From positions 1 to 62,462 of the forward strand of contig NZ_CBFHYF010000007.1 of NCBI RefSeq assembly GCF_965660005.1: DNA of 62,462 nt, read 5' to 3'. Position numbers and translations under genes: made by a program. The notes below the pieces were generated by a model. It ran no database searches. It saw only the letters and a list, made by a program, of their open reading frames with translations, and was not told where the DNA came from. Shown here piece after piece: positions 45,496 through 54,592 of the stretch. The stretch's first letter is position 1. Each line of letters opens with the position of its first letter. The DNA comes from Porticoccus sp965660005. Lineage in GTDB: Bacteria; Pseudomonadota; Gammaproteobacteria; Pseudomonadales; Porticoccaceae.

Positions 45496-46465
45496 TTTTT
45501 GTCTCCTCTGCTGATGTTTGTGCCGGGGCGGTATTGACCTCCCTGAAAAGGGTTTCCAGATCGCGTTTTTCCTGACTGATGCCATAGATATCGATGCCGG
45601 CCTGCACCAGAAGTCGGGTTGTTTCGGCAACCAGTTTTTCTGGGTTGGCGCTGTTCTCAATACGGAGGCGATAGTTGTGAGTTTGCTGCTCTCCAGGGGT
45701 GTCCTGGCTTGGCAGATAGTCTGCGATAACAATATTTTTCAATGAAGAGAGTGCTGCACCTACGGCGGTTTTATCGGCGGATGCTGTCAGAAGCAATGTA
45801 TTGCCTCGGCGCAATTCTTCGAGGCCGGCATCCACGGCCAATCGGCCATGTCGAACGATCAGTGCCCGATCACAGATGGCGTCCACTTCTTGCATAATGT
45901 GGGTTGAGAGGATCACGGTGGCTTTATTGGCCAGTGCTTTAATAAGCCTTCTCATCTGTTCGGTCTGGGATGGATCAAGTCCGTTGGTCGGCTCATCCAG
46001 AATCAGTATTTTTGGCTGGCCGAGAATTGCCTGTGCCACCCCGACACGCTGCTTGTAACCTCTTGAAAGTGTCGCTATGGGAGAGAGCAGCTTGTCCACC
46101 AGCGAGGTTTCCCGGATAACCCGCCTTATTTCCCGAACTTTATCTTCCGCTGCAAGACCCTTTATATCTCCCACATAGTCCAGATAATCGGCGACGGTCA
46201 TTTCGGGATATATGGGCAGGTTTTCCGGAAGGTAGCCGATCTCGCGCTGTGCTTTTTTTGGGTCGATCTGCAAGTCAATATCATCAATTGTAATTCTGCC
46301 GTCATTGGGTTCCAGATAACCACTGAGCATTTTCATGATGGTGGTTTTTCCGGCACCGTTATGACCAAGTAGGCCGACGATTTCGCCGTGATCAATTTTG
46401 AAGTTCACCTCATCGACGGCTTTAAAATCGCCATAGAAACGAGTTAACCGGGTAACTTCCAGCAT
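45485..46465 (-). CDS. ABC transporter ATPase, GldA-like
   Basis: 326-residue ATPase. Walker A is GHNGAGKTT, the signature is LSRGYKQRV, Walker B is ILILDEPTNGLDP and the switch His is in STHIMQEV. The C-terminal 90 residues form the extension seen in drug/Gld-type ATPases. It is first in the operon with the permease-GldG fusion and DUF4340 gene. The 264 bp upstream contain no gene I can support. Confidence 0.94.
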   Translation of the reverse strand: MLEVTRLTRFYGDFKAVDEVNFKIDHGEIVGLLGHNGAGKTTIMKMLSGYLEPNDGRITIDDIDLQIDPKKAQREIGYLPENLPIYPEMTVADYLDYVGDIKGLAAEDKVREIRRVIRETSLVDKLLSPIATLSRGYKQRVGVAQAILGQPKILILDEPTNGLDPSQTEQMRRLIKALANKATVILSTHIMQEVDAICDRALIVRHGRLAVDAGLEELRRGNTLLLTASADKTAVGAALSSLKNIVIADYLPSQDTPGEQQTHNYRLRIENSANPEKLVAETTRLLVQAGIDIYGISQEKRDLETLFREVNTAPAQTSAEETKNAA

Positions 46466-46729
46466 GTGTCCTCCTGCGCTGATATGGTTTTATTGTTTTC
46501 TAACGGAGTGTGCAATCGGCTGACATTCCCCGGGCGGGGGGCGAGCCAGTGTTGACTGGCGAGAGAGGGTTTTATGAAAGAGTATCGATATCACGTTCGT
46601 ATTTCCTGTTCTTCCGGATGAGCTCCTCAGGCTTCAGCTAGTCATGGTTGGGGCTTGGATAAAAAATTCAAGCATCCGAAATCACAGATGGGATAGGACA
46701 GAAAAAGTTCCCGTAGATGATGAAGTTGC

Positions 46730-47635
46730 TCAATCCGGCGTCACACTTTTCAATAATTCGAGGCAACCAATCTGGTCAAGCTGAGTGAGCTGGTGGTCAT
46801 CTTTGACCAGTATCGTGCCGGCAAATCCCAGAGCATTTATCGCCAGGTGGTTAAAACTGCCCTGATTGCGTGGAACAACCCACAAATGATCTCTGGTCAT
46901 CAGAAGATTGTGTGCTGGCGCCAGGCCGTCAGCCAGGATATCTAGCTTGAGTTCATTGAGAATTTTGTGGTAATTCCGGCAGTTGCGTTCGGCGCAGCGC
47001 CTGATCTCGTCGGGCAAGTTGCTGATTGGATAATGGGTTCTTGTTACCCGGTGCGGAAATGGCAACGGTGACTTTTTAATATTGTCCACAGGTAGTGATA
47101 ATTGTTTGAACAGTTGTTCGAATGGATGGCCGCTGTCAGTATCGGTGAGTGGGATCATTTGCAGATGTCTGTGGGTAATGCTTGATCCGGCATCGGGCCC
47201 GCCATTAAAAAAAACCAATCCCGGCTGGGCCTGCAGGCAGATCAATGCGACGAGAAAGTCTTCGTCATTGAGCGGCTCACGCTGATCGGCAAACTGTTTT
47301 GTCACCATCAGTATGTGATGATCGATCACATTGAATTTATTCAACAGGCAGCGGTAATGACCGGTTAGCTCTCCCACATAAAGGGCCGGTTCGTAGGGTA
47401 AAAAAGGGTCAAAGTCGCCGGGGTTTTTAACTTGGGAGGCCGCATCCCTGGTCGCCTTTGATTTGCGGGCAAGGTTGGCTACAACGCGGATTTGTAACCG
47501 CATGATCTCCGAGCCAAGCACTACCTGTCGTTCGAAACAGCGGGTGGGAATTGACTCCAGTGCTCCGGAGCAAATAGCCGACTTTGTAACAGCCTGTACC
47601 TGTTGCCAGAGTGTTGCCCCGGAAAGATGGGTCAA
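46730..47635 (-). CDS. Ap4A phosphorylase / ATP adenylyltransferase-like protein
   Basis: HIT-superfamily enzyme of the Apa1/Apa2 type, which splits diadenosine tetraphosphate with phosphate. The histidine triad is THRHLQMIP (His155, His157, Gln159), after VFFNGGPDAGSS. The C-terminal ATP_transf domain shows PAHNLLMTRDHLWVVPR and INALGFAGTILVKD. The frame extends to 48058, but upstream residues match nothing. AAGGAG lies 6 nt before a TTG at 47635, giving 301 residues, the family size. Divergent from trmH. Confidence 0.88.
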   Translation of the reverse strand: MTHLSGATLWQQVQAVTKSAICSGALESIPTRCFERQVVLGSEIMRLQIRVVANLARKSKATRDAASQVKNPGDFDPFLPYEPALYVGELTGHYRCLLNKFNVIDHHILMVTKQFADQREPLNDEDFLVALICLQAQPGLVFFNGGPDAGSSITHRHLQMIPLTDTDSGHPFEQLFKQLSLPVDNIKKSPLPFPHRVTRTHYPISNLPDEIRRCAERNCRNYHKILNELKLDILADGLAPAHNLLMTRDHLWVVPRNQGSFNHLAINALGFAGTILVKDDHQLTQLDQIGCLELLKSVTPD

Positions 47636-47767
47636 TGGAGACTCCTTATTAAACCGTTGATGGTAAATAGTTGCATAGAAATTATTTTGCGCATGACTCC
47701 ATCTACCTGCAAGCCTCAGGTTACAATTTGTTGGGTTATAAATCCGCCACATGTCAGGCATGAAAAA

Positions 47768-48448
47768 ATGACCCCACAACGCTTTGAGAAAATTCAACAG
47801 GTTCTTGATCGTCGTCAACCTGATCTGACGGTCATTACCGATCAGGTTAACAAAGGGCAGAATCTTTCTGCCATTATTCGTACCTGTGATGCTGTCGGTA
47901 TTCACCGGGTGCACGCTATTTATGATGCCGGGAATTTTCGCCCGCACACCGGGACGGCAATGGGCTCTCAGAAATGGGTCAAAACCGAGGTTCACCGGAA
48001 AATTACGACGCCCGTTGAGCAGCTTCAGCGGCAGGGTTTCCAGGTCCTTGCCGCCCATTTTGAGGAAGGTGCCATGGACTACCGTGATGTCGACTATACC
48101 AGGCCAACCGCGCTGCTCTTAGGTGCAGAAAAGCGCGGCGTCAGCGCACAGGCACTAGACAGAGTTGATGGCTGTGTAGTGGTGCCGATGATGGGTATGT
48201 CCGAATCGTTTAATGTCTCGGTCGCCTGTGCGATTATTCTTGCTGAGGCACAGCGACAGAGACAAGTTGCCGGCCTTTACAGGCAGCGCCATCTTCCTGA
48301 CGAAGAATATCGCCAGCTGCTGTTTGAGTGGTGTCAGCCGGTGATTGCCAGGTTTTGTCGGGTGCGGGGTCTCGCTTACCCTGAATTGGATGACACCGGC
48401 CACATGCGGGATCCTCAGCAGTTTTCCAGTTTGACTAGGTGCTCGTAG
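47768..48448 (+). CDS. trmH: tRNA (Gm18) 2'-O-methyltransferase TrmH
   Basis: SPOUT methyltransferase acting on G18 in the tRNA D loop. The N-terminus MTPQRFEKIQQVLDRRQPDL, NLSAIIRTCDAVG, LLLGAEKRGVS and MIGMSESFNVSVA-type knot motif (here MMGMSESFNVSVA) match the E. coli protein. The frame opens at 47603, but the ATG at 47768 begins the family sequence, giving 226 residues. Confidence 0.95.
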   Translation: MTPQRFEKIQQVLDRRQPDLTVITDQVNKGQNLSAIIRTCDAVGIHRVHAIYDAGNFRPHTGTAMGSQKWVKTEVHRKITTPVEQLQRQGFQVLAAHFEEGAMDYRDVDYTRPTALLLGAEKRGVSAQALDRVDGCVVVPMMGMSESFNVSVACAIILAEAQRQRQVAGLYRQRHLPDEEYRQLLFEWCQPVIARFCRVRGLAYPELDDTGHMRDPQQFSSLTRCS

Positions 48449-48579
48449 CGGATTCCGTTTTTTCAGTTTCTGCTGGCAGTACTAATAAGTCACAAACTTG
48501 CCGTGGGATACGATAAAAAAACGCTAGAATCGGTTCACCGCATTCATTTTTTAGAAGCATTTTTCAGAAGGTTCAGACA

Positions 48580-50358
48580 ATGACAGTTTACAAAGCACCC
48601 ACAGCCGACATGACCTTTTTGCTCAATCATGTCCTGGGGATGGATGAGATTGCGAAATTACCGGGTTTTGAATATGCCACACCCGACATGGTGGATGCCA
48701 TTCTCAGTGAGGCCGCACGCTTTTTTGGTGAAGTGGTGGCTCCGACCAACCAGCCTGCTGACAGGCAGGGGACGCAGCTCGATGGTACGACGGTCAAAAC
48801 CGCACCGGTACTGGATGGGGTTTATCAGCAGATGTTGGCAGCTGGGTGGATGGGGTTGGCCGCCGATGTGAATTTTGGCGGCCAGGGTATGCCTGGCGCA
48901 CTCTCCATCGCCGTTGATGAGATGAGTCAATCTGCCAATATGGCATTCAGTTTGTGCCCGATGCTGACCAAAGGCGTGGTGACCGCCCTGAGCCTCTATG
49001 GCACCGATGACCAGAAAGCGTTCTATCTGCCGACACTTGTTTCCGGTGAATGGAGTGGCACCATGAATCTGACTGAGTCACAGGCCGGCTCAGATCTGGC
49101 CGCGGTGCGAACCAAAGCCACGCCAAATGGCGACCATTACCTGCTCAGTGGCCAGAAGATTTACATCACCTGGGGTGACCATGAGTACACCGATAATATT
49201 ATTCACTTGGTGCTGGCTCGGACCCCGGATGCCCCAGCCGGTGTGAAGGGTATTTCGTTGTTCCTGGTGCCCAAGTATCGATTTAATGTGGATGGGACTC
49301 GCGGTGAACGCAATGACGTCTATTGTGTTGGACTTGAACACAAAATGGGCATTCATGCGAGCCCCACTTGCACGCTAGCGTTCGGTGACAACGGCGGCGC
49401 AGAGGGTTATCTGATCGGAGAGGAAAATCAGGGGCTGGTTTACATGTTTGCCATGATGAATGAAGCACGTCTCGCCGTTGGGTTACAGGGTGTCGCTGTC
49501 AGTGAACGGGCTTATCAACAGGCAGTGGCTTTTGCCAAAGAGCGAATTCAGGGGGCTATTCCGGGTAAAAACAGCGTTGCCATTATCGAGCATCCTGATG
49601 TCCGCCGTATGCTGATGCAAATGCGTGCACTGACCGAAGGTGCCCGTGCAATGGCCTATTCGGCCTTGGCTCACGAAGATCGTGCCCACAAATTGGCGGA
49701 TCGGGAGCTGGCCAGCTATCACCAGCGGCGGGTTGACCTTTTGACACCGCTGGTAAAGAGTTGGTGCACGGAAGTCAGTCTGAAAGTTGCATCCCTCGGA
49801 ATACAAGTGCATGGCGGTATGGGTTTTGTAGAAGAAACGGGTGCGGCACAACATCTGAGAGATGCCCGAATTCTACCAATCTACGAAGGTACTAATGGTA
49901 TTCAGGCCATGGATCTGGTAGGTCGTAAAATTGCCAGGGACCGGGGTTTGGGCGCAATGGAGTTGATCAAGGATCTTCACCCTGTGTTGCGTGAGTCCAG
50001 TGAGGCTGGCCTGTCGGTAATCGCTGAGTCCTTATCGGCGTCCCTGGCTGACCTAAAAGAAGCGTTGGAGGTGCTTCTCTCCAATAAGACGGATGATAAC
50101 TGGGCAGCGCCGGGTGCAGTGGCACATAACCTGTTGATGCTGATGGGCACTGCCGTGGCCGGTGCCATGATGGCAAAAAGTGCCGTGGCCGCATTCAGTC
50201 TGCAGCAGTCGGACGGCGATAATGGCCCGTTTAACGACAGTAAGCTGGTAACTGCCAATTTTTTTGCTGAGCATATCCTGCCCCGTACGGCCTCTTATCT
50301 GGCGGCGATCAAGGCTGGTTCCGACTCTGTCATGGCGTTGAATATTGAAGCGTTTTGA
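48580..50358 (+). CDS. Acyl-CoA dehydrogenase with C-terminal extension (DmdC/FadE5-like group)
   Basis: 592-residue FAD enzyme that forms the alpha-beta double bond of acyl-CoA thioesters. NLTESQAGSDLAAVRT (FAD-binding), the GLEHKMGIHASPT segment, and the catalytic-Glu loop LPIYEGTNGIQAMDLVGRK are present; the last 120 residues are the extra C-terminal domain of long forms. The start VYKAPTADMTFLLNHVL resembles the group that includes methylmercaptopropionyl-CoA dehydrogenase DmdC, so either long-chain beta-oxidation or DMSP breakdown is possible. No other fad or dmd gene is nearby. Confidence 0.9.
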   Translation: MTVYKAPTADMTFLLNHVLGMDEIAKLPGFEYATPDMVDAILSEAARFFGEVVAPTNQPADRQGTQLDGTTVKTAPVLDGVYQQMLAAGWMGLAADVNFGGQGMPGALSIAVDEMSQSANMAFSLCPMLTKGVVTALSLYGTDDQKAFYLPTLVSGEWSGTMNLTESQAGSDLAAVRTKATPNGDHYLLSGQKIYITWGDHEYTDNIIHLVLARTPDAPAGVKGISLFLVPKYRFNVDGTRGERNDVYCVGLEHKMGIHASPTCTLAFGDNGGAEGYLIGEENQGLVYMFAMMNEARLAVGLQGVAVSERAYQQAVAFAKERIQGAIPGKNSVAIIEHPDVRRMLMQMRALTEGARAMAYSALAHEDRAHKLADRELASYHQRRVDLLTPLVKSWCTEVSLKVASLGIQVHGGMGFVEETGAAQHLRDARILPIYEGTNGIQAMDLVGRKIARDRGLGAMELIKDLHPVLRESSEAGLSVIAESLSASLADLKEALEVLLSNKTDDNWAAPGAVAHNLLMLMGTAVAGAMMAKSAVAAFSLQQSDGDNGPFNDSKLVTANFFAEHILPRTASYLAAIKAGSDSVMALNIEAF

Positions 50359-50382
50359 TTATTTTCCGCAGTCAGCGACGAC

Positions 50383-51252
50383 TTAATGATTGTCGTCCAG
50401 CAAATATAAAAAAGCTCTGGCGGCATTGGAGAGACTTTTTTCTCGGTGGTGAATGTAGCCGAGCTGACGCTCAATGGCTATGTCGGGCAGTTTGATGATT
50501 CGGATGCCCGGTTCCACCATGCTGATCGGCAGCAGGCTCCAGCCAAGGCTGATGCTGACCATCATTTTGATCGTTTCCAGATAATTGGTGGTCATGGTGG
50601 TTGGCAGGGAGATGCCGTGCTGCTCAAATACGTTGCGAAGCATCTGGCCTGTGTAGGTGCCCGGCCCCGGAAGAATCGCCGGGTAGCGCCGCAAGGTCTC
50701 GAGTGTCACCCGGGGCTCTTGCAAAAGGCTGTGGTCATCCGCCACCATGAACGCCAGCTCGTCAGGCCAGATGATTCGTGATTCGATTTTGGGGTGAGCC
50801 TGTGGTGCCAGGGTGATCACGGCCACTTCGAATTTGCCCTGTAAAATCCCTTCATACGCTTTTTCTGAGTCCATGAAATCCACTTCCATGGTGACGGAGG
50901 GATATTGTTGGGCAAATCGTTTTAGAACCGGTGGCAAACGGTGCAGACCGATGTGGTGGCTGATAGCCAGTCGCAACCGCCCGGCAATCTCTCCGGTCAG
51001 GTCACTGATGGCCTGTTGTGTGTCTGCCACCTCGCACAGGATGCGGACTGCCCTGGGCAGCAATGCTTCTCCAGCCTCGGTCAGGGTCACTGATCGGGCA
51101 ATCCGGTCAAACAGCCGACATTTCAATTTCTCTTCAAGCAGCGCAATTCGTTTACTGACAGCGGGTTGTGTCAGATGGATTTGCTCAGCCGCGATGGAGA
51201 ATGAGCCTGTTTCAGCGACGGCAATAAACGATTCAAGTAATTGAGTATCCAT
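50383..51252 (-). CDS. LysR-family transcriptional regulator next to leuC
   Basis: 289 residues. An N-terminal winged helix-turn-helix (LLESFIAVAETGSFSIAAEQIHLTQPAVSKRI) is followed by a periplasmic-binding-like effector domain. It is divergent from leuCDB, as is a LysR gene in Pseudomonas. A dyad ATTC-N7-GAAT in the gap supports control of leuC and of itself. The effector is unknown; a leucine-pathway intermediate is a fair guess. Confidence 0.93.
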   Translation of the reverse strand: MDTQLLESFIAVAETGSFSIAAEQIHLTQPAVSKRIALLEEKLKCRLFDRIARSVTLTEAGEALLPRAVRILCEVADTQQAISDLTGEIAGRLRLAISHHIGLHRLPPVLKRFAQQYPSVTMEVDFMDSEKAYEGILQGKFEVAVITLAPQAHPKIESRIIWPDELAFMVADDHSLLQEPRVTLETLRRYPAILPGPGTYTGQMLRNVFEQHGISLPTTMTTNYLETIKMMVSISLGWSLLPISMVEPGIRIIKLPDIAIERQLGYIHHREKSLSNAARAFLYLLDDNH

Positions 51253-51269
51253 AACTATTCAGTATATCT

Positions 51270-51284
51270 ATTCCATATAAGAAT
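51270..51284. promoter_or_regulatory. Putative LysR-type operator
   Basis: ATTC-CATATAA-GAAT is a dyad that contains the LysR T-N11-A pattern. Its centre (51277) is 65 bp before the predicted leuC start site, the usual place for the LysR recognition site, and 25 bp before the regulator's own start codon. Confidence 0.55.
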
Positions 51285-51306
51285 CAAAATTATAAAAAAG
51301 ATGAAT

Positions 51307-51335
51307 TTGTGTTATTTGTATCCGCTCCTTAAAAT
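51307..51335 (+). promoter_or_regulatory. Putative leuC promoter
   Basis: TTGTGT (51307-51312), a 17-nt spacer and TAAAAT (51330-51335). The start site would be near 51342, with a leader of about 26 nt. The poor -35 fits an activated promoter. Confidence 0.5.
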
Positions 51336-51367
51336 GGCGTCAATGATACATTTTGCTGGTGGATAAA

Positions 51368-52804
51368 ATGGCTGGAAAAACCCTTTACGACAAGCTTTGG
51401 GATGCGCATCTGGTGCAACAACGCGAAGATGGTTCAGCACTTTTGTATATCGATCGCCATATTCTGCATGAGGTGACGTCACCGCAGGCATTCGAGGGTC
51501 TGCGTTTGGCTAATCGCAAACCCTGGCGACTGGATACGAATATTGCGACACCTGATCACAATATCTCGACAGACCGCGATGAGCGGGCGGCGGGTGTGGA
51601 TGCAATCCCGGATGAAACCTCCCGGATTCAGGTGAAAACGCTGGATGAAAACTGCGAAGCTTTCGGTATTCGTGAATTTAAAATGAACGAAATGGGCCAG
51701 GGCATTGTGCATGTGATGGGTCCCGAACTTGGGGCGTCACTGCCCGGTATGACTGTTGTCTGCGGAGATTCCCATACGGCGACCCATGGTGCGTTTGCCT
51801 GTCTGGCCCATGGTATTGGCACCTCAGAAGTGGAGCATGTGCTCGCCACCCAATGCCTGGTGACCAAAAAAATGAAAAACCTGTTGATTCGGGTAGACGG
51901 TGAACTGGGTGCCGGGGTTACTCCGAAAGATGTGATTCTTGCCATCATCGGCGAGATAGGTACGGCAGGCGCGAACGGCTATGCGATTGAATTTGCCGGT
52001 CAGGTTTTTCGTGATATGTCCATTGAGGGGCGTATGACCGTCTGCAATATGGCTATTGAGGCAGGTGCCAGAGTGGGTATGGTCGCTGTTGACGATAAAA
52101 CCATTGCCTATTTCAAGGGCCGCCGTTTTGCCCCGGCTGGCGAAATGTGGGACAGGGCTGTCAGTTACTGGCGCACACTGCAAAGCGATTCAGATGCAGT
52201 TTTTGATAAGACGGTAACCTTCAATGGCAATGACATTGTACCGCAAGTCAGTTGGGGGACTTCACCGGAGATGGTGGTCCCAATTACAGGCACAATTCCG
52301 CGTGTGGAAGATGAAGTCGATCCGGTGAAGCGTCAGGCTATTGAGCGCGCACTTAAATATATGGGGCTGCAGGGAGGCAGTCCTGTGACCAGTATTCCAG
52401 TGGATCGTGTATTTATTGGTTCCTGTACCAACTCCCGCATTGAGGACTTAAGGGCCGCAGCGGCGATTGCCAGAGACAGAAAGGTCGCGTCAACGGTCAA
52501 GCAGGTGCTGGTTGTGCCGGGGTCACAAATGGTCAAGGCACAGGCTGAAGCGGAAGGACTTGATCGGATCTTTATCGAAGCGGGCATGGAGTGGCGGGAG
52601 CCCGGATGTTCGATGTGTCTGGCCATGAATGCCGACAAGCTGGGTGCCGGGGAACACTGTGCATCGACCTCCAATCGGAATTTTGAAGGGCGCCAGGGTA
52701 ACGGTGGGCGCACCCATCTTCTGAGCCCTGTCATGGCTGCTGCCGCTGCTATTGCAGGCCACATTGCTGATGTTCGCGCACTCACCCGGGAGGAAACGGT
52801 ATGA
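51368..52804 (+). CDS. leuC: 3-isopropylmalate dehydratase large subunit
   Basis: Aconitase-family subunit of isopropylmalate isomerase in leucine synthesis. The 4Fe-4S ligands are Cys in GSCTNSR and the pair in EPGCSMCLAMN. CGDSHTATHGAFACLAHGIG is the substrate-site signature. The frame opens at 51353, but ATG 51368 begins the family sequence MAGKTLYDKLWDAH, with GGTGGA ahead. Length 478. Its TGA overlaps the leuD ATG (ATGA). Confidence 0.97.
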   Translation: MAGKTLYDKLWDAHLVQQREDGSALLYIDRHILHEVTSPQAFEGLRLANRKPWRLDTNIATPDHNISTDRDERAAGVDAIPDETSRIQVKTLDENCEAFGIREFKMNEMGQGIVHVMGPELGASLPGMTVVCGDSHTATHGAFACLAHGIGTSEVEHVLATQCLVTKKMKNLLIRVDGELGAGVTPKDVILAIIGEIGTAGANGYAIEFAGQVFRDMSIEGRMTVCNMAIEAGARVGMVAVDDKTIAYFKGRRFAPAGEMWDRAVSYWRTLQSDSDAVFDKTVTFNGNDIVPQVSWGTSPEMVVPITGTIPRVEDEVDPVKRQAIERALKYMGLQGGSPVTSIPVDRVFIGSCTNSRIEDLRAAAAIARDRKVASTVKQVLVVPGSQMVKAQAEAEGLDRIFIEAGMEWREPGCSMCLAMNADKLGAGEHCASTSNRNFEGRQGNGGRTHLLSPVMAAAAAIAGHIADVRALTREETV

Positions 52805-53448
52805 AGGTGTTTGCAGTGCACAAAGGGTTAGTGGCTCCCATGGATAGGGCCAACGTCGATACCGACATGATTATTCCAAAACAGTTTTTGAAGTCAATCA
52901 AGCGCACCGGGTTTGGCCCCAACCTCTTTGATGAATTGCGTTATCTGGATGAGGGTCGCCCCGGTCAGGATTCTCGCGAGAGACCGCTCAACCCCGATTT
53001 CCCGCTCAACTGGGCTCGCTATCAGGGCGCTTCCATCCTGCTGGCCCGGGAAAACTTTGGCTGTGGCTCCAGTCGTGAACATGCCCCGTGGGCCCTGGAA
53101 GACTATGGGTTCAGGGTGATTATCGCTCCCAGTTATGCCGACATTTTCTTTAATAACTGCTTTAAAAATGGATTTTTACCAATTGTTATAGAAGAGAATA
53201 TTGTTGATGAGTTGTTCCGGGAAACTGAGCAAAACACAGGCTATACCCTAACTGTGGATTTACCTCGTCAGCGGTTGGTCAAGCTGGATGGCACAGAAAT
53301 ATGTTTTGATATTGATCCGTTTTACAAACAGTGTTTGCTGGAAGGGCTCGATGAAATTGGTTTGACCCTGAAGGAAGCCGATACCATTCGTGCCTATGAG
53401 GCACAACAAGAGATACGTTGTCCGTGGCTGTTTCATGCCATCAAATAA
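52801..53448 (+). CDS. leuD: 3-isopropylmalate dehydratase small subunit
   Basis: Swivel-domain partner of LeuC. NVDTDMIIPKQFLKSIKRTGFG and FGCGSSREHAPWAL are the marks. At 215 residues it has the E. coli length. Translation is probably coupled to leuC through the 4-nt overlap, which suits a 1:1 heterodimer. Confidence 0.97.
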   Translation: MKVFAVHKGLVAPMDRANVDTDMIIPKQFLKSIKRTGFGPNLFDELRYLDEGRPGQDSRERPLNPDFPLNWARYQGASILLARENFGCGSSREHAPWALEDYGFRVIIAPSYADIFFNNCFKNGFLPIVIEENIVDELFRETEQNTGYTLTVDLPRQRLVKLDGTEICFDIDPFYKQCLLEGLDEIGLTLKEADTIRAYEAQQEIRCPWLFHAIK

Positions 53449-53461
53449 AAGGGTTTGCGTG

Positions 53462-54535
53462 GTGAGTAGAAACATACTGATATTGAAGGGGGATCATATT
53501 GGTCCTGAAATCGTCAATGAGGCACTTAAGGTGCTGCGTCGAATTGATGAGAAATACCACCTTGGGCTGCAATTTGAAGAGGGCCTGTTAGGTGGTGCAG
53601 CCTATGATGCGGTGGGTGAACCATGTCCTGAAGCGACACTGGAGAAAGCCCGCCAGAGTGACGCTATTTTAATGGGATCAGTGGGCGGCCCCGAATGGGA
53701 TAAGGTCGAGCGGCACCTGCGCCCCGAGAAAGGTTTGCTCAAATTGCGCTCCAGCCTGGGGCTGTTTGGTAATTTACGCCCCGCCATACTGTACCCCCAG
53801 CTGGCCGAGGCCTCATCTCTGAAACCCGAAATCGTATCCGGTCTGGACATTCTGATAGTTCGTGAGTTGACCGGTGGGATCTATTTCGGTGAGCCCAGGG
53901 GTATCCGGGTGCTTGAAAACGGCGAAAGAGAGGGTTTCAACACCTATAAATACTCGGAGTCTGAAATTGTTCGCATCGGAAGGTTGGCGTTTGAAGCGGC
54001 CAGAAAAAGGGATCGCAGGGTTTGCTCTGTTGACAAGGCGAATGTGCTGGAGGCGACCATCCTTTGGCGTGAAGTGATGGAATCGCTATCGAGTGACTAT
54101 CCTGATGTCGAGCTGAGTCATATGTATGTGGACAATGCCGCAATGCAACTGGTCAAGGCACCTAAGCAGTTTGATGTCATTGTTACCGGCAACATGTTTG
54201 GCGACATTCTGTCTGATGAGGCCGCTATGTTAACCGGGTCGATCGGAATGTTGCCATCCGCTTCGCTCGACAGGAATGGCAAAGGCCTTTATGAGCCCTG
54301 CCATGGTTCAGCGCCGGATATTGCCGGCTTGGGCATTGCCAATCCACTGGCAACCATACTGTCTGCCGCGATGATGCTGCGGTATTCGCTGCAGGCTCCC
54401 GAGGCGGCCGTTGCGATTGAGCAAGCGGTGAGTGTTGTGCTGGATCATGGATTACGTACCCTGGACATCTATACTGAAGGCGCCCGGAAAGTCAGTACCG
54501 CCGAAATGGGCGATGCAGTGCTAGCTGCCCTTTAA
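53462..54535 (+). CDS. leuB: 3-isopropylmalate dehydrogenase
   Basis: NAD-dependent oxidative decarboxylation of 3-isopropylmalate. ILKGDHIGPEIVNEALKVL, the substrate loop with RELTGGIYFGEPRG, the NMFGDILSDEA metal site and EPCHGSAPDIAG (NAD site) are all present. The frame opens inside leuD; GTG at 53462, or the GTG one codon earlier, lies 13 nt after the leuD stop and gives 357 residues. Confidence 0.96.
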   Translation: MSRNILILKGDHIGPEIVNEALKVLRRIDEKYHLGLQFEEGLLGGAAYDAVGEPCPEATLEKARQSDAILMGSVGGPEWDKVERHLRPEKGLLKLRSSLGLFGNLRPAILYPQLAEASSLKPEIVSGLDILIVRELTGGIYFGEPRGIRVLENGEREGFNTYKYSESEIVRIGRLAFEAARKRDRRVCSVDKANVLEATILWREVMESLSSDYPDVELSHMYVDNAAMQLVKAPKQFDVIVTGNMFGDILSDEAAMLTGSIGMLPSASLDRNGKGLYEPCHGSAPDIAGLGIANPLATILSAAMMLRYSLQAPEAAVAIEQAVSVVLDHGLRTLDIYTEGARKVSTAEMGDAVLAAL

Positions 54536-54592
54536 CGCCTTGTTTTTTATTAATGCATTTTCTTTAATTAATTTTATAATAGGTTGAATTAA

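Noticed and set aside
45496..45732. N-terminal extension of the permease-GldG frame
   Set aside because: It lies inside the ATPase gene, and the permease begins at the ATG at 45495.
47636..48058. N-terminal extension of the Ap4A phosphorylase-like frame
   Set aside because: It overlaps trmH on the other strand, matches nothing, and a strong ribosome site supports the TTG at 47635.
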